Part shown: in pieces, positions 42,910 through 50,972 of the stretch
Numbering within the stretch: position 1 is the first letter of the stretch
Layout of the letters: each line of letters begins with the position of its first letter
Assembly: GCF_001577755.1 (NCBI RefSeq)
Contig: NZ_CP010776.1
Span: 1-64,000 of the forward strand
From: Rufibacter sp. DG15C
GTDB lineage: Bacteria; Bacteroidota; Bacteroidia; Cytophagales; Hymenobacteraceae
Length of the DNA: 64,000 nt
Direction: 5' to 3'
The notes under the pieces: generated by a model
Seen by the model: only the letters and a program-made list of their open reading frames with translations
Told to the model about the DNA's origin: nothing
Database searches by the model: none
Translations under genes and position numbers: made by a program

Positions 42910-44253
42910 ATGAAGATACAGCAGTTTGAAGACAAGGGCTTGGCGCACTACTCCTACGCCATTTTAAGCGAATGCCAGAAGCAAGTGGTATTAGTAGACC
43001 CTGCCCGCAACCCGCAACCTTACTATGACTTTGCCCAAGAGCAAGGCGCTACCATTGTAGGCGTGATAGAAACCCATCCGCACGCCGACTTTGTGAGCTC
43101 GCATCTGGAGATTCACCAACAGACCGGCGCCATTATTTACACTCACAGCTTGGTAGGCGCCGACTACCCACATACCGCATTTGACGAGGGTGTAGTCCTA
43201 GAAATTGGCAAGATAAAACTCAAGTCCCTACACACGCCCGGCCACTCACCAGACAGCATCAGCATTGTCTTGGAGCATGATGGAAAAGACAAGGCCGTCT
43301 TCACCGGTGACACCCTGTTCATTGGCGACGTGGGCCGCCCCGACCTGCGCGAGAACGCCGGAAACCTTACCGCCAAGCGCGAGGAGCTGGCCAGGCAGAT
43401 GTACCACAGCACCCGTGAGAAACTCATGTACCTGGCGGATGACGTAGTAGTCTACCCCGCGCACGGCGCCGGCACCCTCTGCGGAAAAGCCCTGAGCGAG
43501 GCCAACAGCAGCACCATTGGGCAAGAAAAGCGCAGCAACCCGGCCCTGCAGGACATGACCGAGGACCAGTTTGTCACCTACCTCACCTCTGACCAGCCGT
43601 TTATTCCCAAGTACTTCGGGTATGACGTGGCTTTGAACAAGCAGGGCGCGCCCAACTACCAGGAAAGCCTACTGGCCGTCAAGCGACTAGAGAAGAATTC
43701 CAAACCGGAGAAAGATGCCTTGATTATAGATGCGCGCCCCCAAGCAGAATTCAAGAAAGGCCATCTGGCCGGCGCCTACAACCTCCAGAACGGCGGCAAG
43801 TTTGAGACCTGGCTGGGCAGCATTGTGGATCCTAAAGAGACCTTCTATTTGTTGGCCCAGGACGATAAAACATTGGATGAGCTGATTGATAAAGCCTCCA
43901 GAATTGGCTATGAAAGCAAGATCAAAGGAGCTTTTGTGATGGACGCCGTGGCTGCTGTTGCTTCGCCTGAGATGGATGTGGCAAGGTTCAAGGAACATCC
44001 AGAGCATTACACCATCGTGGACCTCCGGAACGCTTCTGAGGTGAAGGATAAGAAATACTTTGCCAACGCCTTAAACATTCCCTTGCCAGAGTTGCGGGAG
44101 CGCGCAATGGAAATCCCCACAGACAAGCCGGTGGTGATTCACTGCGCCGGCGGCTACCGCTCGGCGGCGGGCAGCAGCATAGTAGAGGCCGCTCTGCCCA
44201 CCGCCAAAGTCTTTGATTTGAGTGAGGCCATCAATGAATTCAGACCTTTGTAA
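42910..44253 (+). CDS. Persulfide dioxygenase-like MBL hydrolase fused to two rhodanese domains
   Basis: Protein of 447 aa. The metallo-beta-lactamase domain (about 1-230) has ETHPHADFVSSH, LHTPGHSPDS and FTGDTLFIGDVGRPDLR, which fit the ETHE1/CstB-like group that oxidises persulfides to sulfite. Rhodanese 1 (about 265-345) lacks the catalytic Cys. Rhodanese 2 has an intact active loop HCAGGYRS. Together they could take sulfane sulfur and oxidise it. The promoter has a predicted site for the Crp/Fnr gene that follows. Confidence 0.92.
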   Translation: MKIQQFEDKGLAHYSYAILSECQKQVVLVDPARNPQPYYDFAQEQGATIVGVIETHPHADFVSSHLEIHQQTGAIIYTHSLVGADYPHTAFDEGVVLEIGKIKLKSLHTPGHSPDSISIVLEHDGKDKAVFTGDTLFIGDVGRPDLRENAGNLTAKREELARQMYHSTREKLMYLADDVVVYPAHGAGTLCGKALSEANSSTIGQEKRSNPALQDMTEDQFVTYLTSDQPFIPKYFGYDVALNKQGAPNYQESLLAVKRLEKNSKPEKDALIIDARPQAEFKKGHLAGAYNLQNGGKFETWLGSIVDPKETFYLLAQDDKTLDELIDKASRIGYESKIKGAFVMDAVAAVASPEMDVARFKEHPEHYTIVDLRNASEVKDKKYFANALNIPLPELRERAMEIPTDKPVVIHCAGGYRSAAGSSIVEAALPTAKVFDLSEAINEFRPL

Positions 44254-44270
44254 GGCCTTTTAGATAATTT

Positions 44271-44308
44271 AAAGCCTGAGTTCACTTTTATTGGTGGGCA
44301 CAGGCTTT
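44271..44308 (+). terminator. Possible weak terminator after the MBL-rhodanese gene
   Basis: AAAGCCTG and CAGGCTTTT form an 8-bp stem with a 22-nt loop and a short T run, just after the stop. Confidence 0.45.
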
Positions 44309-44375
44309 TCTCTGAGAGATGTTTTCACCAATCAGGTAGTGAAAAAGGGAAAAGCTGATGGTGCGACTGTCCTTC

Positions 44376-44413
44376 CGTTTTTGGCCTCTTTTTCAGAAAA
44401 CAGACCAAAAACG
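44376..44413. repeat. Dispersed palindrome, copy 12
   Basis: CGTTTTTGGCCTCTTTTTC with AGAAAACAGACCAAAAACG, arms slightly mismatched. It is between the MBL and Crp/Fnr genes. Confidence 0.86.
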
Positions 44414-44485
44414 ATTTACAGAAGTATATAACTAGGGCCTGATTAACAACACCAACCCAAAAGCTCACATACAGCATTCAACCCT

Positions 44486-45136
44486 ATGCTAGACCAAGAG
44501 ACCGTTGCCACCATCCAGAAAAGATTTCCGCAGCTAGAGCCAGCGTTGCTCCAAGAGATTGCCCAGGCAGGCGTCCTTAAACAATTACAACCCGAAGAGG
44601 AAGCCCTTAGAACAGGCCAGTTCTTGAAGTCTAATGTGCTGGTGCTGGACGGGTTGGTGAAAGTATACCGCGAGGATGAGGAAGGAGGCGAGTTACTGAT
44701 GTATTACCTGGAAAGTGGCAGTGCCTGTGCATTGTCTATGATGTGCGCCGCCCGCAATGAACAAAGCCAGGTACTGGCCAAAGCCGTGACGCCCGCTCAG
44801 GTTCTCATGATTCCGGCGCCCGTCTCAGAAGCGTGGCTGGCTAAATACCCCAGCTGGCACAACTTCATCATTGCCTCTTATCGCGCCCGGTTTGACGAAC
44901 TTCTCCAAACCCTGGACAGCATTGTGTTCAAGAGCCTGGATGCGCGGCTGGTCTTTTACCTGAAGCGTCACCAGAAAGTGATGGGTCCAGAGGTGCGCCT
45001 GTCACATCAGCAGATAGCCGAGGAACTCAACAGTTCCCGCGAGGTCATCTCAAGGCTTTTAAAGAAACTGGAGCAGACTGGCGCCGTGGTCCTGCACCGC
45101 AACTTCATTGAGCTTAAAAATCTGGACCTTTTTTAG
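44486..45136 (+). CDS. Crp/Fnr-family transcriptional regulator
   Basis: Regulator of 216 aa with an N-terminal cyclic-nucleotide-like domain (about 20-145) and a C-terminal HTH. Two Cys in GSACALSMMCAARNE are common in this Bacteroidota group and may sense redox or sulfur species. The recognition helix SSREVISRLLKKLE carries Arg-Glu-x3-Arg like Crp, which reads GTGA. That agrees with the GTnAC(C/T)nnAGTCAC sites found before three nearby genes. Its own upstream region has no clear site, so self-control is not shown. Confidence 0.93.
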   Translation: MLDQETVATIQKRFPQLEPALLQEIAQAGVLKQLQPEEEALRTGQFLKSNVLVLDGLVKVYREDEEGGELLMYYLESGSACALSMMCAARNEQSQVLAKAVTPAQVLMIPAPVSEAWLAKYPSWHNFIIASYRARFDELLQTLDSIVFKSLDARLVFYLKRHQKVMGPEVRLSHQQIAEELNSSREVISRLLKKLEQTGAVVLHRNFIELKNLDLF

Positions 45137-45140
45137 GAGT

Positions 45141-45184
45141 GTGACTATAGTCACTGTGCCCCGCTCCCGCCTGCCCTACCTTTG
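45141..45184 (+). promoter_or_regulatory. Crp/Fnr-type operator and promoter B (TauE gene)
   Basis: GTGACTATAGTCAC is a perfect 14-bp palindrome (45141-45154), then TACCTTTG (45177-45184). Operator centre to box end is 36.5 bp. The leader is about 27 nt. Confidence 0.82.
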
Positions 45185-45214
45185 TAGTGTTCATCAAAAA
45201 ATCACTGCAAAAAC

Positions 45215-46066
45215 ATGGAAATACTTGGATATCTGGCGGCACTGCTCATTGACGTTTCACTGGGTTTAATTGGCGGCGGCGGGTCTATCTTGACGGTGCC
45301 GGCGCTGGTGTATTTGTTGGGCTTGAACCCTGTTATTTCCACCGCCTACTCGCTTTTCATTGTGGGCTTAACCAGTTTGGTGGGTAGTTACCGTTTTTAC
45401 AAACAGGGCTTGGTTAGCTTGAAAACGGCGCTGGTGTTTGGTCTGCCGTCCATTGCGGCCGTGTATGCCACCCGCCGCTACATTGTGCCCGCCATCCCAG
45501 AAAGTATCTTCACGGTAGGTGGGTGGGAAGTCACCAAAGGCATCTTGCTCATGCTTCTGTTCGCTGGCTTGATGGTCTTCGCCTCCATCAGCATGATTAG
45601 CCAAAACCGCAAGGTGAACGGCGACGTGACCATAGACGAAAACCTGGACCATGACCTTCTTATGGAGAACAGCAACACAGAACTTCACCCAAAACCCAAG
45701 TTCAACTACGCTGGCATTTTAGCCGAAGGCGCGCTTGTAGGTACTCTCACTGGTTTGGTGGGCGCCGGCGGGGGCTTTTTGATCATCCCGGCGCTGGTGC
45801 TGTTCTCCAAGCTGGACATGAAGATGGCGGTGGGCACGTCATTGCTCATCATCGCGGCCAAGTCCCTCTTCGGGTTTATGGGTGACGTGGCCAACTATGA
45901 GATGGATTGGGCCTTCCTGGGCGTCTTCTCCTCGCTTTCCATCGTGGGCATTTTCATCGGGTCCTACTTCTCGGCCAAGATCCACGCTGATAAGTTGAAG
46001 ACCGGGTTTGGGTGGTTCGTGCTGGTGATGGGCGTGTATATCATCGTGAAAGAGCTTTTCTTTTAA
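45215..46066 (+). CDS. TauE/SafE-family sulfite/organosulfonate exporter
   Basis: Inner-membrane protein of 283 aa with about eight to nine helices in two homologous halves. SLGLIGGGGSILTVPALVYL and GLVGAGGGFLIIPALVLF are the repeated Gly-rich signatures. It is likely to release sulfite made by the persulfide dioxygenase. It begins 78 bp after the Crp/Fnr stop, behind its own operator and promoter. Confidence 0.92.
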   Translation: MEILGYLAALLIDVSLGLIGGGGSILTVPALVYLLGLNPVISTAYSLFIVGLTSLVGSYRFYKQGLVSLKTALVFGLPSIAAVYATRRYIVPAIPESIFTVGGWEVTKGILLMLLFAGLMVFASISMISQNRKVNGDVTIDENLDHDLLMENSNTELHPKPKFNYAGILAEGALVGTLTGLVGAGGGFLIIPALVLFSKLDMKMAVGTSLLIIAAKSLFGFMGDVANYEMDWAFLGVFSSLSIVGIFIGSYFSAKIHADKLKTGFGWFVLVMGVYIIVKELFF

Positions 46067-46089
46067 CATTGGCCCCGCAATCTGCTTGC

Positions 46090-46133
46090 GTAACCTAAGT
46101 CACTGAAAAAGCTTTTTAATTACCCGACCTTTG
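46090..46133 (+). promoter_or_regulatory. Crp/Fnr-type operator and promoter C (YeeE/YedE genes)
   Basis: GTAACCTAAGTCAC (46090-46103), then GACCTTTG (46126-46133, first base off consensus). Operator centre to box end is again 36.5 bp. The leader to 46357 would be about 220 nt and includes a palindrome. Confidence 0.72.
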
Positions 46134-46173
46134 CAAACGGGAACTCATTTTAAAACCGGTAATCGAACCCATG

Positions 46174-46212
46174 CGTTTTTTGGGCTATTTTTCAGAAAAC
46201 AAGCCATAAACG
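46174..46212. repeat. Dispersed palindrome, copy 13
   Basis: CGTTTTTTGGGCTATTTTTC with AGAAAACAAGCCATAAACG. It sits in the long leader of the YeeE/YedE genes. Confidence 0.8.
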
Positions 46213-46356
46213 AGAGGGTAGCTTTCATTAAGAGTAAAGATTCTAGAGGCAGAAAATAATGATCTAACCTTTCAAACTGCCTTAGTTTAATCAATCAATT
46301 ACAGTACAACTATAGAAACCAAAGAAGCTTAAGGCTTCCTTATTAGAAGTAAACTT

Positions 46357-46914
46357 ATGTTAGAAACACTCAGTCAGCCCTGGCCCTGGTACGTGTCTGG
46401 GGCGGTGATCGCCTTGATCATGGTTATCATGCTTTTCTTCGGGAAGTCCTTTGGATTTTCCTCTAACCTGCGGGTGATCTGTGCGGCCTGCGGGGCGGGC
46501 AAGCATTTACCGTTCTTTGACTATAACTGGAAAGCCCAGCGTTGGAACCTTCTTTTCCTGCTTGGTGCCATCATAGGGGGCTGGCTTTCGGCCACGTTTT
46601 TATCCAACGGAGAGGCGGTCCGGATTTCTGAGGCCACCATTCAGGACTTGCAGCAACTGGGATTCGCGGCACCGCAGGGCATGCAACCCGAGGAGCTGTT
46701 TGGGAGGGAATCGCTCTTCAGTTTCAAGACCATTGCACTCTTATTGGGCGGTGGCTTCTTGATTGGGTTTGGTTCACGGTACGCGGGGGGGTGCACCTCT
46801 GGGCATGCCATCAGTGGCTTGTCTAACCTGCAGTGGCCATCACTGGTGGCGGTGATTGGGTTCTTCATTGGGGGCCTAATCATGACGTTCCTGTTGTACC
46901 CGCTTATTTTCTAG
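46357..46914 (+). CDS. YeeE/YedE-family half-transporter, first subunit
   Basis: Membrane protein of 185 aa with about four to five helices. RVICAACGAGKHLPFFDY and the signature GGCTSGHAISGLSNLQWP are typical of the N-terminal half of thiosulfate or sulfur transporters of the YeeE/YedE family. The second half is a separate gene 27 bp downstream. Together they should make one uptake unit for a sulfur species. Confidence 0.92.
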   Translation: MLETLSQPWPWYVSGAVIALIMVIMLFFGKSFGFSSNLRVICAACGAGKHLPFFDYNWKAQRWNLLFLLGAIIGGWLSATFLSNGEAVRISEATIQDLQQLGFAAPQGMQPEELFGRESLFSFKTIALLLGGGFLIGFGSRYAGGCTSGHAISGLSNLQWPSLVAVIGFFIGGLIMTFLLYPLIF

Positions 46915-46941
46915 AGGTAAGAACTTTAAAGACTTAAAAAC

Positions 46942-47355
46942 ATGAAAGGATTCAAATTCATATTGACGGGGATTCTCTTCGGGGTGGTGATGAGCAAGTC
47001 TGAGGCCATCTCATGGTACCGCATCCAGGAGATGTTCCGGTTCCAGGCATTCCATATGTACGGTATCATTGGCACGGCCGTGGTGCTGGGCGTGATAGCC
47101 GTGTACCTCATCAAAAAATACAACCTGCGCGACTACCAGGGCAACCCCATTATTTTTACGCCTAAAGAAAAGTCAGTGACCAGGTACTTGCTGGGGGGCA
47201 TCCTCTTCGGGTTGGGTTGGGCGCTGGTGGGGGCTTGCCCTGGGCCGTTGTTCGTGAACCTGGGCTACGCCTACTGGCCTGTCTTGCTGGCTATCTTGGG
47301 CGCCGTTGCCGGCACCTTTGTCTATGGCGTACTTCAGGATAAATTGCCGCATTAA
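46942..47355 (+). CDS. YeeE/YedE-family half-transporter, second subunit (DUF6691)
   Basis: Membrane protein of 137 aa with about four helices. LLGGILFGLGWALVGACPGP holds the conserved Cys-Pro-Gly-Pro loop of the second half. It is cotranscribed with the first subunit. The split arrangement is common in Bacteroidota. Confidence 0.92.
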   Translation: MKGFKFILTGILFGVVMSKSEAISWYRIQEMFRFQAFHMYGIIGTAVVLGVIAVYLIKKYNLRDYQGNPIIFTPKEKSVTRYLLGGILFGLGWALVGACPGPLFVNLGYAYWPVLLAILGAVAGTFVYGVLQDKLPH

Positions 47356-47363
47356 GCTTTTAT

Positions 47364-47401
47364 CATTTTCGGCCTGTTTTCCAGAAAACAGGCCGAAAAC
47401 G
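47364..47401. repeat. Dispersed palindrome, copy 14, with a compensated change
   Basis: CATTTTCGGCCTGTTTTCC with AGAAAACAGGCCGAAAACGG. The usual TTTTTGG/CCAAAAA is TTTTCGG/CCGAAAA, so both arms changed together. It lies 8 bp after the YeeE/YedE stop. Confidence 0.92.
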
Positions 47402-47436
47402 GTTTAATTGAATATTCTACTTGATTCACTATCTCT

Positions 47437-48705
47437 ATGAGCATTCTTCCGGAAACAAAGCTTGGACTGAAAGAAAACGCGGCGCAGTTCTGGCTATTGG
47501 TGCTGGTCAATGGGTTTGTGGGCGCCATGGTGGGTCTGGAAAGGTCCGTGATTCCGGAGTTCGCAGAGACTGAATTCCACCTGAGCGGGCATACGGCGCT
47601 GCTGTCCTTTATTGTGGCGTTTGGGGTGGCTAAGTCGTTGGCCAACCTCATGATGGGGCGACTGGCCAAACGCTACAGCCGCAAGCAGTTATTGACCCTG
47701 GGTTGGCTGTTTGCCTTGCCGGTGCCGTGGCTGCTGTTTTACGCGCAGACTTGGGGCTGGGTCGTCATTGCTAATGTGTTGCTGGGCTTAAACCAGGGCT
47801 TGGCCTGGTCCTCAACGGTGGTCATGAAAATTGACTTGGTAGGCGAAAAGAACCGAGGGCTGGCCATGGGCATCAATGAGTTTGCCGGCTACCTGGCGGT
47901 GGGGCTTGTAGCGTTTCTGGCGGGCTACATTGCCTCTCGCTCCGGTCACGTGACGTATGCGTTTCTGCCGGGCATCGGGTTTTCTATCTTAGGGTTGCTG
48001 CTCACTGTTTTTCTGGTCAAGGACACTCAATCGCATGCCAACACAGAGGCGGTGCAGACCAAGATTCCGCTCCTTTCTAACATCTGGAAAGACACTACCT
48101 GGCGGCATGGCAACCTAGGATCGGTGACCTTGAACGGCTTCGTCAATAATCTCAACGACGGCATCCTGTGGGGCTTGCTACCGATCCTCCTGGCCACCAA
48201 AGGCTATTCCTTGGCAGAGACTGGACTCTTGGCCGGTATTTATCCGGTGGTTTGGGGCCTGGGGCAGCTGGTGACGGGAAAGTTAGGCGATGTCTTCTGC
48301 AAAAAGCAGTTGCTCACCTTGGGCATGGTCTTGCAGGGACTTGCCATAGCGTTGTTGCTTTTTGCCGATGCCATCCCGGTATTGATTACTGCCTTGGTCC
48401 TTTTGGGGGCGGGAACGGCGCTGGTGTATCCTAATTTCTTGGCGGTGGTGGCAGAGAACACCCATCCAACCCAGAGGCCGCAGAGCCTGGGCATCTTCCG
48501 GTTCTGGCGCGACTTCGGGTATGTGGCGGGGGCCTTGGCGGCGGGCGTATTCAGTGATTTGCTTAGCTTAGAGACGGTGCTGCTGGGTACGGCCCTACTG
48601 ACCTTGGCCGCGGGGATTTCTTCTGAGGTCCGCATGTGCTGCACCAAAAAAAGATTATGGTCAAGCGCTGTATGCGAACCAGCCCTATACACCCGTTCTA
48701 ACTAA
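47437..48705 (+). CDS. MFS transporter
   Basis: Major facilitator of 422 aa with about 12 helices. GRLAKRYSRKQLLTLGW is the loop 2-3 signature, repeated as GKLGDVFCKKQLLTLGM in the second half. It ends with an unusual Cys-rich tail (RMCCTKKRLWSSAVCEP). A seven-A run at about 48646-48652 is where a frame slip would change the tail, but no outside reference was available. It sits between sulfur genes and may carry a sulfur compound or a metabolite. Confidence 0.88.
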   Translation: MSILPETKLGLKENAAQFWLLVLVNGFVGAMVGLERSVIPEFAETEFHLSGHTALLSFIVAFGVAKSLANLMMGRLAKRYSRKQLLTLGWLFALPVPWLLFYAQTWGWVVIANVLLGLNQGLAWSSTVVMKIDLVGEKNRGLAMGINEFAGYLAVGLVAFLAGYIASRSGHVTYAFLPGIGFSILGLLLTVFLVKDTQSHANTEAVQTKIPLLSNIWKDTTWRHGNLGSVTLNGFVNNLNDGILWGLLPILLATKGYSLAETGLLAGIYPVVWGLGQLVTGKLGDVFCKKQLLTLGMVLQGLAIALLLFADAIPVLITALVLLGAGTALVYPNFLAVVAENTHPTQRPQSLGIFRFWRDFGYVAGALAAGVFSDLLSLETVLLGTALLTLAAGISSEVRMCCTKKRLWSSAVCEPALYTRSN

Positions 48706-48733
48706 ACCATCCCATCCTTTAATCCATAAGACG

Positions 48734-49351
48734 TTGAACAAAGAAAGATTTTCATTTAAGAACATACCCGGCTGGGCCATCATGCTGGCCGTTTTTGGCC
48801 TGCTGTACGCCACTGGCCTGCATACCGAAGTCCTTGGCCAGGCCCAACGCCTATTGCTAGCTACTGGTCTCAAGAATGCCGATGTACATGTTGTTGCTAC
48901 AAGTACTCCGGCTACGCTTGCCTCGTCAGCTGTCCCCATGGCAGGGCCTGGCTTCCAAATGAAGGATTTAGACGGCAAAAAGGTGTCTTTTGAGTCTTTA
49001 AGGGGCAAGGTCATCTTCTTGAATATTTGGGCCACCTGGTGCCCGCCGTGCATCGCGGAGATGCCCAATATCCAAAGCCTGTATGAGAAAGTGGGATCAG
49101 ATAAGATTGCGTTTGTGATGCTGTCTGTAGACCAGAAAAGCAGCGAGAAGGTAAAGAAGTTCATCACCAAGAAAGGCTTCACGTTCCCGGTGTACATGCC
49201 CGCCAGCCAACTGCCCGAAGAGTTTAGCAGTCCAGCCATCCCAACCACCTACATTATTTCACCCGAAGGCCAGATTGTAGCCCAGCAAAACGGCATGGCA
49301 GAGTATGACACGCCAGAGGTGCGCGACTTCTTGCAGAAGCTGGCTAAGTAA
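48734..49351 (+). CDS. TlpA-like membrane-anchored thioredoxin
   Basis: Periplasmic redox protein of about 205 aa with one N-terminal anchor (GWAIMLAVFGLLYATGLHTE) and a thioredoxin fold. The active site is WATWCPPCIAEMPN, and the cis-Pro segment is AIPTTYIIS. The frame begins with TTG at 48734; the first ATG (48782) would cut the anchor. It closes the sulfur cluster and may reduce persulfide or cytochrome partners. Confidence 0.9.
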   Translation: MNKERFSFKNIPGWAIMLAVFGLLYATGLHTEVLGQAQRLLLATGLKNADVHVVATSTPATLASSAVPMAGPGFQMKDLDGKKVSFESLRGKVIFLNIWATWCPPCIAEMPNIQSLYEKVGSDKIAFVMLSVDQKSSEKVKKFITKKGFTFPVYMPASQLPEEFSSPAIPTTYIISPEGQIVAQQNGMAEYDTPEVRDFLQKLAK

Positions 49352-49377
49352 GCTTGCCTTTAAAATAGTTTATTTTC

Positions 49378-49429
49378 ATGCGTTCATTTTTGGCCTATTT
49401 TCTGAAAAACAGACCAAAAACGAACGCAT
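49378..49429. repeat. Dispersed palindrome, copy 15, with extended arms
   Basis: ATGCGTTCATTTTTGGCCT on the left and CAAAAACGAACGCAT on the right. The outer ATGCGTTC/GAACGCAT also pair, giving about 52 bp. It lies 26 bp after the TlpA stop. Confidence 0.9.
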
Positions 49430-49464
49430 TGCTTTTAATAAACCATGGGTATTAAAAGCAATGC
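49426..49464. repeat. Perfect 15-bp hairpin joined to palindrome copy 15
   Basis: GCATTGCTTTTAATA (49426-49440) and TATTAAAAGCAATGC (49450-49464) pair perfectly with a 9-nt loop. The left arm shares its first bases with the palindrome end. Confidence 0.8.
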
Positions 49465-49911
49465 TATATGCGCAAAATGCAAGCGAGTGTTTTTTACCAA
49501 GGCAATTACCCTAACTCATCTCAAATTTAACAACTTAACCACAATTTACGGGGTATATTAATTTTGAACCCACCACTTGCTACTGTATGACAGGAAGCAA
49601 AAGGCAGTTAAACGCTTAGCTTTTACTTAGGATTTTGCCGGATTTTATTACTGTCCAAAAACTCGTCCTATTCGCCTGTTCGGCTACATGTAAAGCCCTC
49701 CTCTCATAAAGGCTGTTATTCTAGACCTTTAGCTTCTGTTCACGATTTGGCTCTCCCCACCTTAGACTATTCTCCTTTTTAACATCGGTTTGCGGCCTTA
49801 GAAAAAAGCGATAGTCCCAGAGCATCAATTCATGGAATTTCAGGAAGTGTGTTGATGAAGTCAGCGCGGTTAATGCATACTTTTCACTAGTCACATAAGG
49901 AGCTTGGTATC
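49465..49911. other. Non-coding stretch before the universal stress protein
   Basis: AT-rich with no supported gene or RNA. Promoter elements must lie near 49870-49900 but no TAnnTTTG box is certain. Confidence 0.5.
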
Positions 49912-50766
49912 ATGGAAACGATTCTGTGTTTAGTTGATTTTACCCCCATCTCTGACCACGCGGCCCGGTATGCAGCTGACTTAGCCCATAAAATTGAGGC
50001 GAAGTTGGTGCTGTTCCATAACATATTTGAGCCGACGGGCACAGATTTCATCGCGTATGGAGGTACTCCCTATGCAGTTCCCGTTCGGGATGAGAACATA
50101 CGGCAGGCCCAGCTAGACCGCCTGAACACCCTCAAAGAAATGTTACAGGGCTTAACTTCTGAGCTGCCCCAGGTTCAATATGATTCTGAAATACGGTTTG
50201 GGTTGGTACGGGAAACCATTGCCCAGGTAGCCCAGGAAGTACAGGCAGATCTTATCGTCCTCGGCAATGAAGGCAGAAAGGGAATGAAAGACATTTTTAT
50301 TGGCTCTGTAGAGGCCGACGTGCTGGAGTGCGCCCCTTGCCCGGTTTTGATTGTGTCACCCAATTCGCCTTTCAAGCCACTAGAGAAAATTGTCTTTGCC
50401 ACAGACTTGAAGGGCGAACCCTTCACAGAGGTGAGCTTTGTGATAAAACTGGCCGCCTTGTTTGAAGCAGAACTCCTCTTCTTACATATTCAAAACGACG
50501 AACTGCTAGACTCTGCGCCCCTGGCCCAAGCCGACCTGGACTTGATCAAGAAGCGGCTCCCATATCCAAAGGCATCGTTTTACAACGAGGTCAGCCCTCA
50601 TATAGAGGAAGGCATAAATAGATTCTGCCTCCAGCACCAAGCAGACATGCTGGTGATGGGGTTTCATCCAAGCTCCTTCTGGAAGCACCTGTTCCTGCAA
50701 GACCACGCTGCCAAAGTGGCCCAGCATACGCAACTGCCTTTATTAGTCATTCATTACAAGCACTAG
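49912..50766 (+). CDS. Universal stress protein, two Usp domains
   Basis: Cytoplasmic protein of 284 aa. The first Usp domain (about 1-145) has the ATP-binding G-x2-G-x9-GS motif in GNEGRKGMKDIFIGS. The second (about 150-284) ends MLVMGFHPSSFWKHLFLQDH, where the loop is less complete and ATP binding is doubtful. Typical of redox and growth-arrest responses. It stands alone. Confidence 0.92.
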   Translation: METILCLVDFTPISDHAARYAADLAHKIEAKLVLFHNIFEPTGTDFIAYGGTPYAVPVRDENIRQAQLDRLNTLKEMLQGLTSELPQVQYDSEIRFGLVRETIAQVAQEVQADLIVLGNEGRKGMKDIFIGSVEADVLECAPCPVLIVSPNSPFKPLEKIVFATDLKGEPFTEVSFVIKLAALFEAELLFLHIQNDELLDSAPLAQADLDLIKKRLPYPKASFYNEVSPHIEEGINRFCLQHQADMLVMGFHPSSFWKHLFLQDHAAKVAQHTQLPLLVIHYKH

Positions 50767-50972
50767 GCATTAACTCTTTAACTTTTGCCCCTCATTTTTA
50801 TCAGTATAATGTATTAATCTGGCTCAATGAGAAGGTACTTTATTGGACGCCTACGCTTTTAACAAAGTGTTATATAACATTCTCCGAAGACCCATGTTAA
50901 CTTAATAACTGCCAAGAGAGTAAAACATTTATTGGCAACGGCATACTCTATCCCTACCAACTCTCCCTATCT

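Noticed and set aside
46171-46209. 12-codon open frame (ATG to TAA) within palindrome copy 13
   Set aside because: It follows from the stop-free nature of the repeat; no evidence of translation.
48640-48733. Frameshift fusing the MFS transporter to TlpA at a seven-A run
   Set aside because: Removing one A would fuse the two proteins, which is unlikely; the tail as given ends normally. An alternative tail could not be excluded, but no evidence requires it.
48790-48806. CCGTTTTTGGCCTG in the TlpA gene looks like a palindrome left arm
   Set aside because: No right arm follows, and the encoded AVFGLLYATG is a normal membrane anchor; likely chance or convergent codon use.
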